From DASQFI01 sp035633215 (GTDB taxonomy: Bacteria > Acidobacteriota > Vicinamibacteria > Vicinamibacterales > SCN-69-37), in assembly GCA_035633215.1 (NCBI GenBank), contig DASQFI010000025.1, forward strand, positions 51,848 through 115,847: a stretch of 64,000 nucleotides of DNA, written 5' to 3'. The stretch's first letter is position 1; each line of letters begins with the position of its first letter. The notes below the pieces were generated by a model, which was not told where the DNA came from, made no database searches, and saw nothing but the letters and a program-made list of their open reading frames with translations. Below, piece after piece: positions 42,779-52,704 of this stretch. The position numbers were made by a program, and so were the translations under genes.

Positions 42779-43030
42779 ATGATGGCCAAGACATCGGGGA
42801 AACGATCGAGAAAGCGCTCTTCATCGAAACGTGACGTGATTCGAGGCGCCAGAAGCAGTGCTTACGCCAAGCGTTCATCCGGCGGCCGCTTCCGCGAAAT
42901 GGACGACGTCGGACGATCGCAGAAATCCGATCGGCGGAAAAAAGCCAAGCGGATCGTCAAGAGCGGGTTTGGCGACCAGGGCGATCAGCAAAAACCTCGT
43001 CGCCGACGGAGCGCACGAAAGGCACGGTAG
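42779..43030 (+). CDS. Small highly basic protein
   Basis: 83 residues from ATG 42779, preceded by AGGGGGAA. About a third of residues are Lys or Arg (KTSGKRSRKRSSSKRDV, GDQQKPRRRRSARKAR). The middle FREMDDVGRSQKSDRRKKA recurs, from memory, in many small uncharacterised soil-bacterial proteins. Nucleic-acid binding is likely from charge alone; no fold is recognised. It diverges from the topoisomerase gene. Confidence 0.7.
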   Translation: MMAKTSGKRSRKRSSSKRDVIRGARSSAYAKRSSGGRFREMDDVGRSQKSDRRKKAKRIVKSGFGDQGDQQKPRRRRSARKAR

Positions 43031-43169
43031 GTGCCGCCGACCATCACGCTGGCGCTCGAGTCAGCGCCAGACGTTCGAGCAGAGTTTGACGCCGGCTCTA
43101 GCCTCCCGCTCGCACCGCGGCGCGTGCGGGAACGATGGGGAGTAGTGCGGTCAGGCCGTCCGCGCGCGG

Positions 43170-43628
43170 CTACGCGTGAGTCGAAACGGTCGCCGATCGA
43201 TCGTGTTCCGGTCTGTGTCGTGACTCGAACTCGTGCCGGAAGCCGGGGACGTACGAGCCAAGGACGTCGATCGCTTTCGCTGAAGCCACGCCGATCAGCG
43301 TGTCGAGGATCCGCCCCCAGGTTTCGCCGACTTGCTGTCTCGCGCGTGGATTGTCTCCGAGCGCCCGCAGCGCGCCGAGGCCGGCCGGTCTGAATCGGGT
43401 TCGCGGAGCTTCGGATGGAACGCGCTCCCGTCCGCGCGGAGCGCTGAGCAGCCCGATGATCAGGCCGCCACCGAACGCGGCGGCCAGCACGGCCCCGGAA
43501 TGATTGCGATAGTGCGCGCGCCAGTCGGTCAGATCCCGGGTTTGACGCTGCAGTTCGTGCAGATTGCGACCCAGGTTGTCTCGCTCGGCGCGGATTTCCC
43601 GCTCTATCTCTCGCGTGTCTTCGCCCAT
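43170..43628 (-). CDS. DUF3618-like membrane-associated protein
   Basis: 152 residues from ATG 43628. An N-terminal coil (REIEREIRAERDNLGRNLHE) leads to one hydrophobic helix (SGAVLAAAFGGGLIIGLLSA), then a basic, Pro/Arg-rich region and an amphipathic end (ILDTLIGVASAKAIDVLGSY). The coil-helix start resembles DUF3618 proteins, which travel with YqjD/YqjE-type genes. It overlaps the preceding holin-like gene by 25 bp. Function unknown; an envelope-stress or ribosome-docking role is only suggested by neighbours. Confidence 0.65.
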   Translation of the reverse strand: MGEDTREIEREIRAERDNLGRNLHELQRQTRDLTDWRAHYRNHSGAVLAAAFGGGLIIGLLSAPRGRERVPSEAPRTRFRPAGLGALRALGDNPRARQQVGETWGRILDTLIGVASAKAIDVLGSYVPGFRHEFESRHRPEHDRSATVSTHA

Positions 43629-43987
43629 TGAACGTTCTCCTGGAGCGTCCCCGCGGTGCGCGGAAGACCGAGATGCTTCACACTCTTGATTCCGGCGTTC
43701 ATGCAGAGAACGCCGGCCAGCCCGGCGGCCGCGGCGACGATGAGGGCGGCGGCCCACGGCGCCATCACGGTCGAAAGCGCATACACGGCGGCAAGCAGCA
43801 GGAACGCGACCGCCATCGCGCCGGCGATGCCACCGATCGCCACGAGCGCCGCGCTGCGCTTGAGGACGACCACGTCTTGGCGCAGCTCGGCTTTGGCCAG
43901 GCGAATCTCGGCGCGCACGATCTGCTGCACGTTGTCCGCGATGTCCCCGAGAACCTGGCCGAGGGACCGATCTTCCTGAGCAGCCAT
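43604..43987 (-). CDS. YqjE/phage-holin-family (DUF1469-like) membrane protein
   Basis: 127 residues. N-terminal amphipathic region (SLGQVLGDIADNVQQIVRAE) followed by two membrane helices (SAALVAIGGIAGAMAVAFLLL, AALIVAAAAGLAGVLCMNAG). This is the YqjE/'putative Actinobacterial holin-X' pattern. The gene follows the YqjD-like gene by 7 bp and overlaps the next, giving a yqjD-yqjE-like trio. Confidence 0.8.
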   Translation of the reverse strand: MAAQEDRSLGQVLGDIADNVQQIVRAEIRLAKAELRQDVVVLKRSAALVAIGGIAGAMAVAFLLLAAVYALSTVMAPWAAALIVAAAAGLAGVLCMNAGIKSVKHLGLPRTAGTLQENVQWAKTRER

Positions 43988-43994
43988 GGCGACA

Positions 43995-44222
43995 TTACCT
44001 CCGGCGGATCAGCTGTCCCGCCACGAACCCCAGCATCGCGGCGCCAATCAGCGCCTGGGTGGGGTGTGATTTCACGTACCGCGTGAGATCGTCGACCACG
44101 TCCTGCACGCCGTGCTCGCGAAAATAGTCGACGGTGCTTTCGATGCGATCCTTGATCTGCGAGGCCGTCTCCTCGAACTCGTCGCGCCGCGTCGTTTCCG
44201 CTGTTTCAGCTGTTTCAGCCAT
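43995..44222 (-). CDS. YqjD/ElaB-like (DUF883-type) protein
   Basis: 75 residues from ATG 44222. It starts with a MAETAETAETT repeat (three copies of GCTGAAACA-type codons), then an amphipathic coil (EETASQIKDRIESTVDYFRE) and one C-terminal helix ending in arginines (PTQALIGAAMLGFVAGQLIRRR). E. coli relatives are tail-anchored membrane proteins that bind stationary-phase ribosomes. It is first in the leftward trio. Confidence 0.82.
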   Translation of the reverse strand: MAETAETAETTRRDEFEETASQIKDRIESTVDYFREHGVQDVVDDLTRYVKSHPTQALIGAAMLGFVAGQLIRRR

Positions 44223-44450
44223 AGCCGTTACCTCGAGTTGGCGTGCCTGCCCTACGGCTAGAGCACGACTTTCAAACACTCGTCCTGTTACCGACACTGC
44301 AAGACGGAATCCAACTTCCGGCAGTGGCGCCGGACTCTCAGAGGTGGTTTGGGGGGTGGATTCTTGCGACGCAAGCGGGTGCGTACGTCGGCGCCTGCCA
44401 CTCTTGGGTTATGCGCGGTGCTTATTGACTCAGGATGTGGACTGCGCGAG

Positions 44451-46325
<1,875 letters not shown>

Positions 46326-46514
46326 TTCGACGTCTCTTCAGCGATCCCGAGGGAATGGGAGTCTAACACGCAGAACGGATTGACTTACAAATCCGATAGT
46401 GACTGAACGCGGCAATTCGCAGCATCTGACCCACATATCGGCGGTTGTTCGCGTTTCTTGACGGACACGAGCGACGCGACTGGCCGCCCGCGCACTGCTC
46501 ATCTATTAGTTGAG

Positions 46515-47363
46515 TTACGTTCGCGACGCGGGCCGTTCGAGGGGCAAATCGGTGCGATCGCCCCATTCCTTCCAGGAGCCGGTGTAGTTCCGGACGCGCG
46601 GGTACCCGAGGCGTCTCAAAGCGAGATAGGTGTGCGCGGCGCGGTAGCCGCCCTGGCAGTACGTGATGACTTCGCGATCGGGTGTCACGCCCAGGTTCTC
46701 GTACATCGCGCGGAGCTCGTCAACTGACTTGAAGCGCCCGTCCGGCGCAAGATTGTTCTTCCATTCGAGATGGACGGCGCCGGGGATGGCGCCACCGCGC
46801 GCGGCGCGGACCTGCTCGCCGCGATGCTCCGACGTGCTCCGCGTATCGACGATCGCCGTCTCGGCCCTGCCGAGCCGGTCGTAGACGAGATCCCAGGTCG
46901 CGATCTTCGACGGGTCTGGCGTGCCGTGCCACTCGCTCGGCGTCGGCGCGACCGCCCTGGTCGTGACCGGCAGCCCCGCGCGCTTCCACGCGTCGAAACC
47001 ACCATCGAGCACGTGCGCATCCGGGTGGCCGAGGTACTCGAGAAACCAGAACACGCGCGCCGCGCGAATTCCGGCGTCCTGTTCGTAGACGAGCACCGGC
47101 CGGTCGGGCACGACGCCGCGCAGGGAAAACAGGTGGCCGATCATCCACATGAACGCGCGGAGTGGCGCCTCGCTCGTGTCGATCAGGCTGACGCCCCATA
47201 GATCAAGGTGCACGGCACCCTCGAGATGTCCTTCGGCAAACTGCTCCGCCGGCCGTGCATCAATCACCAGCGGCGCGATCGCGGACACGTGGTCCGGTGT
47301 CACGAGAGGGTCGGCGATTTTTTCCACGGGATCGGACCTTTGGGGAACGGGGCTTGTTTCCAT
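46515..47363 (-). CDS. Two-domain sulfurtransferase (rhodanese/SseA type)
   Basis: 282 residues with two rhodanese domains. The N-terminal one (APLVIDARPAEQFAEGHLEG) is inactive, with no Cys at the loop; the C-terminal one has the catalytic Cys in ITYCQGGYRAAH. Substrate could be thiosulfate or 3-mercaptopyruvate. The CQGGYR loop resembles thiosulfate:cyanide forms. It stands alone. Confidence 0.92.
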   Translation of the reverse strand: METSPVPQRSDPVEKIADPLVTPDHVSAIAPLVIDARPAEQFAEGHLEGAVHLDLWGVSLIDTSEAPLRAFMWMIGHLFSLRGVVPDRPVLVYEQDAGIRAARVFWFLEYLGHPDAHVLDGGFDAWKRAGLPVTTRAVAPTPSEWHGTPDPSKIATWDLVYDRLGRAETAIVDTRSTSEHRGEQVRAARGGAIPGAVHLEWKNNLAPDGRFKSVDELRAMYENLGVTPDREVITYCQGGYRAAHTYLALRRLGYPRVRNYTGSWKEWGDRTDLPLERPASRT

Positions 47364-47457
47364 AGGCTATTTTCAGGCCAGATCTCGCCGCTTCGCACTC
47401 TGATGGCCCATCGATGCTGGCACTGATCATGTGCCAAGTCGGGCCGACCTCCGGCAC

Positions 47458-47564
47458 CTAGTGCCGTTCCAACTGAGTGCGCCGATGAGCACCCTCGTCA
47501 CGCCCGGGACTCCAGCCACTGGAAGGGCGTTGCCTCGTGGCGGAACAAGTTGGAACGGCACTAG
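47458..47564. mobile_element. MITE-like element with 17-bp terminal inverted repeats
   Basis: CTAGTGCCGTTCCAACT (47458-47474) and its exact reverse complement (47548-47564) enclose 73 bp without coding potential, total 107 bp. No further copy was found in the window. It lies against the end of a permease fossil. A transposase family cannot be assigned. Confidence 0.55.
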
Positions 47565-47572
47565 CTGTGGAA

Positions 47573-47790
47573 AGCTGTGGAAAAAAGCCCCGTCCCCGTC
47601 AACACCGCGGCGAAGACGTAGGCGAGTCAGTCGAGCTCGCGTACGCGGCCGGTCACGGGCTTCAGGATCGCGTAAGCAACGAACCCGAACGCGATCCCAT
47701 CCGTGATGCTCACGGCAAGCGGCATTATGATCATCGTCAGGAAACACGGAATCGCATCCGTCGGATCGTCCCACCGGATGTGGCCCACGC
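47573..47790 (-). pseudogene. C-terminal fossil of an NCS2 purine permease
   Basis: The reverse strand reads RWDDPTDAIPCFLTMIIMPL, then AVSITDGIAFGFVAYAILKP and VTGRVRELD, the highly conserved end of guanine/hypoxanthine permeases of the NCS2/AzgA type. The next codon is a stop (TGA at 47627-47629) where the family has Trp, and in the same frame the homology goes on with LAYVFAAVLTG. Everything before this, about 380 residues, is absent. It is bounded on the downstream side by the MITE-like element. Confidence 0.75.
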
Positions 47791-47826
47791 CAGCATGGCG
47801 GGGAAGCATAGACTTGACGGCTCTTT

Positions 47827-47841
47827 CTTTGTCGTGCAAAG
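47827..47841. promoter_or_regulatory. Putative operator CTTTG-N5-CAAAG
   Basis: CTTTGTCGTGCAAAG has perfect 5-bp arms, 26 bp upstream of the membrane-protein ATG. TTGACG at 47814-47819 may be the -35 box, so the palindrome would cover the spacer. The regulator encoded two genes down is a candidate ligand. Confidence 0.4.
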
Positions 47842-47867
47842 TAAGTAGGCATCCCTTTGCCGTGCCG

Positions 47868-48476
47868 ATGTCCGACGTCAGCCGCGCGCTCGAGCAGATC
47901 GCCGAGATCCACGGGCACCTCGCCAAGGGCGAGGTGTACCGCGGCTGGCGCTCGTTCCCGGTGGCCTGCTCGGGCATCGTCGGACTGGCGGCCGCGTTCT
48001 GGCAGTCGATGTACGGCCGGCCGATCGAGCCATGGAGCTTCACGGCGTACTGGGCGGGCATCGCGGGAGTGAGCCTCGCGGTCGGATGCGCGGAGATCGC
48101 GTGGCACTACGTCCGGCAGGCCTCCGACACCGAACGCCGCCAGTCACGGTGCGTGATCGGGCAGTTCCTGCCGGCGATTGTGGCCGGCGCGATCGCGACG
48201 GGCGCGTTGCTCCGCCTCAGTCCAGCGCTCGCATCGCTGTTTCCGGGATTGTGGGCGCTGCTCTATGGCGTCGCGATCTTTGCCGCGCGTCCGTATATTC
48301 CACGCGCGAGCGGCTGGGTCGGACTGTATTTCTGGAGCGCGGGTCTCGCGCTGCTGTGGACGGCCGAGGGCATCGACACGCTGTCGCCCTGGTCGGTCGG
48401 CGGCACCTTCGGCATCGGGCAGCTCTTCGGCGCGATGGTGCTGTACTGGAATCTGGAACGGGAGACGTCGAAATGA
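47868..48476 (+). CDS. Six-helix membrane protein, unknown
   Basis: 202 residues from ATG 47868 (GTG 47862 possible). After an N-terminal helix (MSDVSRALEQIAEIHGHLAKGE) there are about six hydrophobic segments (VACSGIVGLAAAFWQS, SLAVGCAEIAWHYV, VGLYFWSAGLALLWTAEGI, GGTFGIGQLFGAMVLYW). I recognise no characterised family; similar proteins are paired with small winged-helix regulators in other soil bacteria. The stop overlaps the regulator ATG. Confidence 0.7.
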   Translation: MSDVSRALEQIAEIHGHLAKGEVYRGWRSFPVACSGIVGLAAAFWQSMYGRPIEPWSFTAYWAGIAGVSLAVGCAEIAWHYVRQASDTERRQSRCVIGQFLPAIVAGAIATGALLRLSPALASLFPGLWALLYGVAIFAARPYIPRASGWVGLYFWSAGLALLWTAEGIDTLSPWSVGGTFGIGQLFGAMVLYWNLERETSK

Positions 48477-48874
48477 CCACGAAACGCGATCAGTCCGAGG
48501 CCGACGAGAGCGGCCGCTTTGCTTACGACGGGCTGGACCGGGCGCTGCACGAGAAAGCGCGGCTCGGCATCCTTACCTCCCTCGTCGCGCATCCCGATGG
48601 GCTGCGCTTCGGCGAGCTCCGCGCGCTCTGCGCCTTGACCGACGGCAATCTCAGCCGCCATCTCGACGTCCTGCGCGAAGCGCGACTCATCGAGATGTGG
48701 AAAGGCTTCGAACGCCGCCGGCCCCAGACGCTCGTCCGTCTCACGCCGGAAGGACGCCGGCGCTTCACCGCGTACCTCGAAGAACTCGAGCGCGTCGTTC
48801 GAGAAGCGTTGCCGAAAGCGACGCGCGCGCAGGGGCGATCGCGCCCGCTGCCTCCTGGTTGGCAGCCGGCATAA
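48473..48874 (+). CDS. Winged-helix transcriptional regulator (HTH_34/ArsR-like)
   Basis: 133 residues. The helix-turn-helix reads ARLGILTSLVAHPDGLRFGE, LCALTDGNLSRHLDVLRE, LIEMWKGFERRRPQTLVRLT: recognition helix and beta-wing in the MarR/ArsR style, with no metal-binding cysteines. It overlaps the membrane-protein gene by 4 bp (ATGA) and probably autoregulates the pair through the palindrome at 47827-47841. Confidence 0.88.
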   Translation: MTTKRDQSEADESGRFAYDGLDRALHEKARLGILTSLVAHPDGLRFGELRALCALTDGNLSRHLDVLREARLIEMWKGFERRRPQTLVRLTPEGRRRFTAYLEELERVVREALPKATRAQGRSRPLPPGWQPA

Positions 48875-48877
48875 AAC

Positions 48878-48968
48878 AGGCCAGAGGCCGAAGGCCAATG
48901 GCCCAAGGCTCAGTTGCGGCCAATCCCAAGCCGATGTGCCCGCGCCTTCTTGGGCCTTCGGCCTTCAG
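48878..48968. repeat. Micro-repeat island, word AGGCCGA/GGCCTTC
   Basis: The left block (48878-48911) permutes AGGCCAG, AGGCCGA, AGGCCAA, TGGCCCA; the right block (48942-48968) has the inverse words CGCCTTCTT, GGGCCTTC, GGCCTTCAG. Together they form an imperfect inverted repeat ending exactly at the stop of the 49-aa gene. Confidence 0.55.
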
Positions 48969-49118
48969 CTATATCGGCCGCCTGCCCTGGATCACGCGGA
49001 TCAAGATGACGGCGATCGCGAGAATCAGCAGCAGGTGAATGAACCCACCCATGGTGTAGGACGAGACGACGCCCAACAGCCAGAGGACCAACAGCACCAC
49101 GAAGACTGTCATCAACAT
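48969..49118 (-). CDS. Lmo0937-like 49-aa membrane peptide (DUF5670)
   Basis: ATG 49118, with GAGGTGA 6 nt upstream, to TAG 48969. Two hydrophobic helices (MTVFVVLLVLWLLGVVSSY and FIHLLLILAIAVILIRVI) are joined by a short TMGG turn, and the end is basic (QGRRPI). The 'LLGVVSSYTMGGFIHLLLIL' pattern is that of the Lmo0937 family, which is stress-associated and of unknown role. It is shorter than usual gene-calling limits. Confidence 0.85.
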   Translation of the reverse strand: MLMTVFVVLLVLWLLGVVSSYTMGGFIHLLLILAIAVILIRVIQGRRPI

Positions 49119-49243
49119 TGAAGTCACCTCTTGCGACGCCACACGCGGGAGCGTCGCCGTTCAATCCGGGTGACAGGTCTGCATGCTTCGTGCCCGGTCG
49201 CGCTTTTCGCGGCGCGCTAAGGAATTTGCGGAGATCTCGACGG

Positions 49244-49263
49244 CTGGGCACGCACGTGCCCAG
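49244..49263. terminator. Perfect hairpin downstream of the response regulator
   Basis: CTGGGCACGCACGTGCCCAG has 9-bp arms and a 2-nt centre, 24 bp after the stop of the leftward response-regulator gene. No T-run follows, so termination is uncertain; it could equally be an operator for the small membrane peptide. Confidence 0.35.
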
Positions 49264-49286
49264 AGTTGGCAACCAGCTACCCTTCG

Positions 49287-49676
49287 CTACACGCCGCCGG
49301 CGCGCCGCTCGGCGAGCGTTCGCTGGATTTCTTCGACGAGCTGAGGCGGGTCGCAGGGTTTGATGACGATGCGGTCGAAACCTGCGGCGCGCGCTTCATC
49401 GAGCTGCCGATCGTGCGAGAACCCGGTCGCGGCGATGAGGGGAATGTCCATCGTCTCTGGCGCCGCGCGAAGTATGCGCGCCGCTTCGCATCCGTTGAGC
49501 CGCGGGAGCTGCAGATCCATCACGATCACGTCAGGATGCGCGGTTTTCGCGAGCCGGACCGCGTCGGCGCCGTTGGTCGCCGTCAGTACTTCGTAGCCCT
49601 GCGAGCGCAGATACCACTCCCAGATGTCGAGCGCATCCCGGTAGTCGTCCACGAGCAGGATCAGGGTTTCGGCCAT
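49287..49676 (-). CDS. Single-domain response regulator
   Basis: 129 residues: a CheY-like receiver only. The acid pocket is DD at 10-11, the phospho-acceptor is D54 in VIVMDLQLPRLNG, the Thr switch is in AATGFS and the Lys in VIKPCDPPQL. Without an output domain it must act by protein contact. It is divergent from the sensor-like gene at 49807. Confidence 0.94.
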   Translation of the reverse strand: MAETLILLVDDYRDALDIWEWYLRSQGYEVLTATNGADAVRLAKTAHPDVIVMDLQLPRLNGCEAARILRAAPETMDIPLIAATGFSHDRQLDEARAAGFDRIVIKPCDPPQLVEEIQRTLAERRAGGV

Positions 49677-49806
49677 GGCGCTCTTTGGTCCCTTGCCGGA
49701 CGAGTCGAGGCGGCCGCGACATCGGGGTGGGCTTGACTATGATGGTCCTGGTGACCGGCTGAAAACCTTACCAATACGCCGGGAGATCACCCCCGGCGGG
49801 CCCTGT

Positions 49807-50490
49807 ATGACGCGTCAACTCGACTTGGTTGAACTCTTGCATCTCTTGGGCCACGAGCTGCGCTCGCCCGCTGGCGTCCTGATCGGCTATCTGCGTATGC
49901 TGCAGGAAGGCCGGTTCTCCAGCGAGGCCGACCGGGTGCGCATTTACGACAAGATGCGCATCGCGCTGACCCGGGTGACGGGGCTTGGCGATGCGGTCTC
50001 CCAGCTCACGTCCTGGATCGAGAAGCCCGAGCGCCCCGCCGTGCTGGTGGATGCGAGCGAGCTGGTCGACCGGAGCGTCGCCGCGGCTCGCGCCGCGCAC
50101 GATCGGCCGCTCGAGACCGAGTTGAACGTCGCGCCCGGCGCGGCGCGCATCAGGGTCAAGAACGGCCAGGCGCTCGAAGCTGCGGTTGCGGCCGTGATTC
50201 AGGCTACGGCGCGCGAGGCTGGCGACTCACCTGTCGCCGTCCGCGCGTCGGTGCGGCGGGATCGCGAGCCGGCCGTCGAAGTTGTCGTCGGACCAAAGGC
50301 GCGTCTGGATGCGGAGCCGTCGCTCTCGAGCGCGGACTCCGAAGAGTTCGCGATCGGCCGAGGCGGCATGGGACTGTCGCTCGTCCTCGCGACCGTCGTC
50401 CTCGACGCGCATGCTGCGCGGGTGTGGACCGCTGCCGGCAACCGTTCGATTGCCGGCGTCCGTCTGCCCGTCGTGGCCGAGGAGCAGTAG
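49807..50490 (+). CDS. Histidine-kinase-like protein, short and soluble
   Basis: 227 residues from ATG 49807. The HisKA region is at the very N-terminus: H16 in LLGHELRSPAGVLIGYL. The HATPase part is reduced: GMGLSLVLATVVLDAHA matches the G2 box, but a clear N box is not seen, so ATP binding may be weak. There is no sensor or membrane domain. It is 3 bp upstream of the NtrC-type regulator, its likely partner. Confidence 0.8.
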   Translation: MTRQLDLVELLHLLGHELRSPAGVLIGYLRMLQEGRFSSEADRVRIYDKMRIALTRVTGLGDAVSQLTSWIEKPERPAVLVDASELVDRSVAAARAAHDRPLETELNVAPGAARIRVKNGQALEAAVAAVIQATAREAGDSPVAVRASVRRDREPAVEVVVGPKARLDAEPSLSSADSEEFAIGRGGMGLSLVLATVVLDAHAARVWTAAGNRSIAGVRLPVVAEEQ

Positions 50491-50493
50491 AAC

Positions 50494-51999
50494 ATGACAC
50501 CTGCCACTCTCGCGATCGTCGATGACGATCCGCAGTTCGTCGAGTACATGGCCACGCTGCTGCGGTCGCGCGGCTACGTGGTGCAGACGTTCAACAGCGG
50601 TCCGGCGTTGCTGCGCGCCCTGAGTGCCGACGCGCCGCCGCAGGTCGTCCTGCTCGACGTCCTGATGCCGGAGCTCGACGGCCTCGAGACGTTGAAGGCG
50701 CTGCGCACGTCGCACCCGACCGTTCCCGTGATCATGCTGTCGGGGCGCCAGACGCCGGCGACGATCGTGGACGCGGTGCGGCTGGGCGCGGCCGATTACG
50801 TCGTGAAGCCTGACGATCCCGAGGGGCTCGGCGAAGCCGCGCTCGAAGCGGCGGTGCGAAGCGCCGTCGAGAAGCTGGTCCTGAAGAGCGAGATCGCGCG
50901 CATGCGGGAGCGCGTGGGCGAAGACCCGGACGGCGCGCCGATCTGGGGGCCGGGGCAGGGGATGCGTCAGGTCATGACGATGATCGATCGCATTGCCGAC
51001 AGCGACGTCACGGTACTCATCAGCGGCGAGAGCGGCGTCGGCAAGGAGCTCATCGCGCGGGAGCTGCACCGGCGCTCGCCGCGAGCGCAGAAAGCGTTCG
51101 TCAAGATCAACTGCGCCGCGCTGCCGGCCGAGCTTCTCGAGAGCGAGCTCTTTGGCCATGAGAAAGGCGCGTTCACGGGCGCCCAGGCGGTGCGGGTCGG
51201 CAAGTTCGAGTTCGCCAATGGCGGCACGCTGATGCTCGACGAGATCAGCGAGATGCCGCTCGCGCTGCAGGCCAAACTCCTCCACGTCCTGCAGGACAGC
51301 GAGTTCACGAAGCTCGGCAGCAATCGACAGATTTCCGTGGACGTGCGGGTCGTGGCCGCGACGAATCGCAACCTCGGCGAGATGATCAGGAACCAGACGT
51401 TCCGCGAGGACCTGTACTACCGGCTGCAGGTCATCGAAGTCCACGTGCCGCCGCTGCGCGAACGGCGCGAGGAAATCCCGGTGCTGGCGGAGTACTTCCT
51501 CCAGCGGTACGCCGAGCGGTATGGCCGGCCGCTGCGCCGTCCGTCGAAGGTCCTCGAGACCCTGCTCGCCACGAACCCCTGGCCGGGCAACGTGCGCGAG
51601 CTAGAGAACGTGATCAAGAGATTCGTGATTCTGCAGGACGAGGCGCTCGTGCTGTCCGAGCTCCAGCGCACGCATACGCCGAGCACGCCGCTGCCGGCTG
51701 CGCCGCAGGCGCCGCCGCCGGGCGCCGAGGCCGCGCCGCCGGTGCCGGCGAGCACCACGATGCACGCCGAGAGCGCCCCCGCGTCACCGGACGCGGAGGC
51801 GCTGCCGGCGGCCACGAACGGGTCGAGTCTTCCGGAGCTGGCGCGCGAGGCAGCGATGCGCGCCGAGCGGAGCGCGATCCAGATCGCGCTCGATCGGTTC
51901 CACTGGAACCGCCGGAAGGCAGCCCAGCATCTTGGTGTGAGCTACAAGACGCTGCTCAACAAGATGAAGGAGTGCGGCATCGCGGAAGCCAAGGTCTAG
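50494..51999 (+). CDS. NtrC-type sigma-54-dependent response regulator
   Basis: 501 residues. The receiver (1-120) has D55 in VVLLDVLMP. The AAA+ domain (~145-380) has Walker A GESGVGKE, the sigma-54-contacting GAFTGA loop, Walker B TLMLDEI, and the arginine finger region REDLYYRL. A long Pro/Ala-rich linker (~400-450) leads to a Fis-type helix-turn-helix (IQIALDRFHWNRRKAAQHLG). It activates sigma-54 promoters when phosphorylated, probably by the kinase-like protein just upstream. Targets are not visible. Confidence 0.95.
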   Translation: MTPATLAIVDDDPQFVEYMATLLRSRGYVVQTFNSGPALLRALSADAPPQVVLLDVLMPELDGLETLKALRTSHPTVPVIMLSGRQTPATIVDAVRLGAADYVVKPDDPEGLGEAALEAAVRSAVEKLVLKSEIARMRERVGEDPDGAPIWGPGQGMRQVMTMIDRIADSDVTVLISGESGVGKELIARELHRRSPRAQKAFVKINCAALPAELLESELFGHEKGAFTGAQAVRVGKFEFANGGTLMLDEISEMPLALQAKLLHVLQDSEFTKLGSNRQISVDVRVVAATNRNLGEMIRNQTFREDLYYRLQVIEVHVPPLRERREEIPVLAEYFLQRYAERYGRPLRRPSKVLETLLATNPWPGNVRELENVIKRFVILQDEALVLSELQRTHTPSTPLPAAPQAPPPGAEAAPPVPASTTMHAESAPASPDAEALPAATNGSSLPELAREAAMRAERSAIQIALDRFHWNRRKAAQHLGVSYKTLLNKMKECGIAEAKV

Positions 52000-52008
52000 A
52001 TGTAATTT

Positions 52009-52245
52009 CTAGCGCGCCTTCCGCTTCATCGCGTCGTCGGTCGCGCGCAGGCCGCGCTTGACGCCCTGCACCGCTTCCTCCACGTTGCGGGCGACAGTGC
52101 CCACCGTTTCCTTTGCGGCGCCGGCCACTTGATCGTCGCGCCCTTCGGCCTCCTGACGCGGGTTGTTCGTCACGCGGCCGACGGCTTCCTTGACGCGGCC
52201 TTTGATCTGCTGCGCCCGGCCTTTGATTTCCTGCTTGTTTGGCAT
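52009..52245 (-). CDS. CsbD-family stress protein
   Basis: 78 residues, almost all charged: KQEIKGRAQQIKGRVKEAVG is the CsbD signature, with a second, degenerate copy from AGAAKETVGTVARN. Small CsbD proteins are induced by general stress and have no known activity. The gene is convergent with the NtrC-type regulator (9-bp gap). Confidence 0.9.
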   Translation of the reverse strand: MPNKQEIKGRAQQIKGRVKEAVGRVTNNPRQEAEGRDDQVAGAAKETVGTVARNVEEAVQGVKRGLRATDDAMKRKAR

Positions 52246-52299
52246 ACCAGTCTCCTCTGCGGGAACCCGCTCGCAACGATCTGCACCACGCGTGCCAGG

Positions 52300-52364
52300 A
52301 AGAAAATGACCTCGGAGGTCGTTTTTGACGAATCAGCTAAAACGACCTCCGAGGTCATTTTCTT
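52300..52364. repeat. GACCTCGG-palindrome, copy B
   Basis: Perfect 26-bp arms (52300-52325 and 52339-52364), carrying ATGACCTCGGAGGTCGTTTT and its complement, enclose a 13-nt loop. It lies upstream of two divergent genes, so it is not a terminator. The core matches copy A at 30724-30777. Confidence 0.75.
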
Positions 52365-52441
52365 CTGGCGCGGCTCTTGCTGATCAATTACGGCGTGTCC
52401 GGCGCTGTGAACGGCCGGCCACATCCGACGGGGAGGTGACC

Positions 52442-52657
52442 GTGAAGATCATCGGAATCGTGCTCATCGTGCTCGGGCTCGTCGGCCTCCTCGCCGGAGG
52501 CTTCAGCTGGACGAAGCGGGAGAAGGTCGTCGACCTCGGACCGATCGAGGTCACGAGCGAGAATCGCGAGTCGCTCCCGGTCTCGCCCATCGTCGGCGGC
52601 CTGCTGCTCATCGCGGGCGTCGTGTTGGTCGTCGCCAAGGGCCGGCGAACGGCATAG
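52442..52657 (+). CDS. DUF3185-like small membrane protein
   Basis: 71 residues from GTG 52442, with GGGGAGG upstream. Two hydrophobic helices (IIGIVLIVLGLVGLLAGGF and PIVGGLLLIAGVVLVVA) flank a polar loop (TKREKVVDLGPIEVTSENRE). The pattern fits the DUF3185 family of small bacterial membrane proteins. Function unknown. Confidence 0.75.
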   Translation: MKIIGIVLIVLGLVGLLAGGFSWTKREKVVDLGPIEVTSENRESLPVSPIVGGLLLIAGVVLVVAKGRRTA

Positions 52658-52704
52658 TTCCCGATCAATGGGCGGGCGAGAGGCGTGAAACGGCGAGATG
52701 CCGT

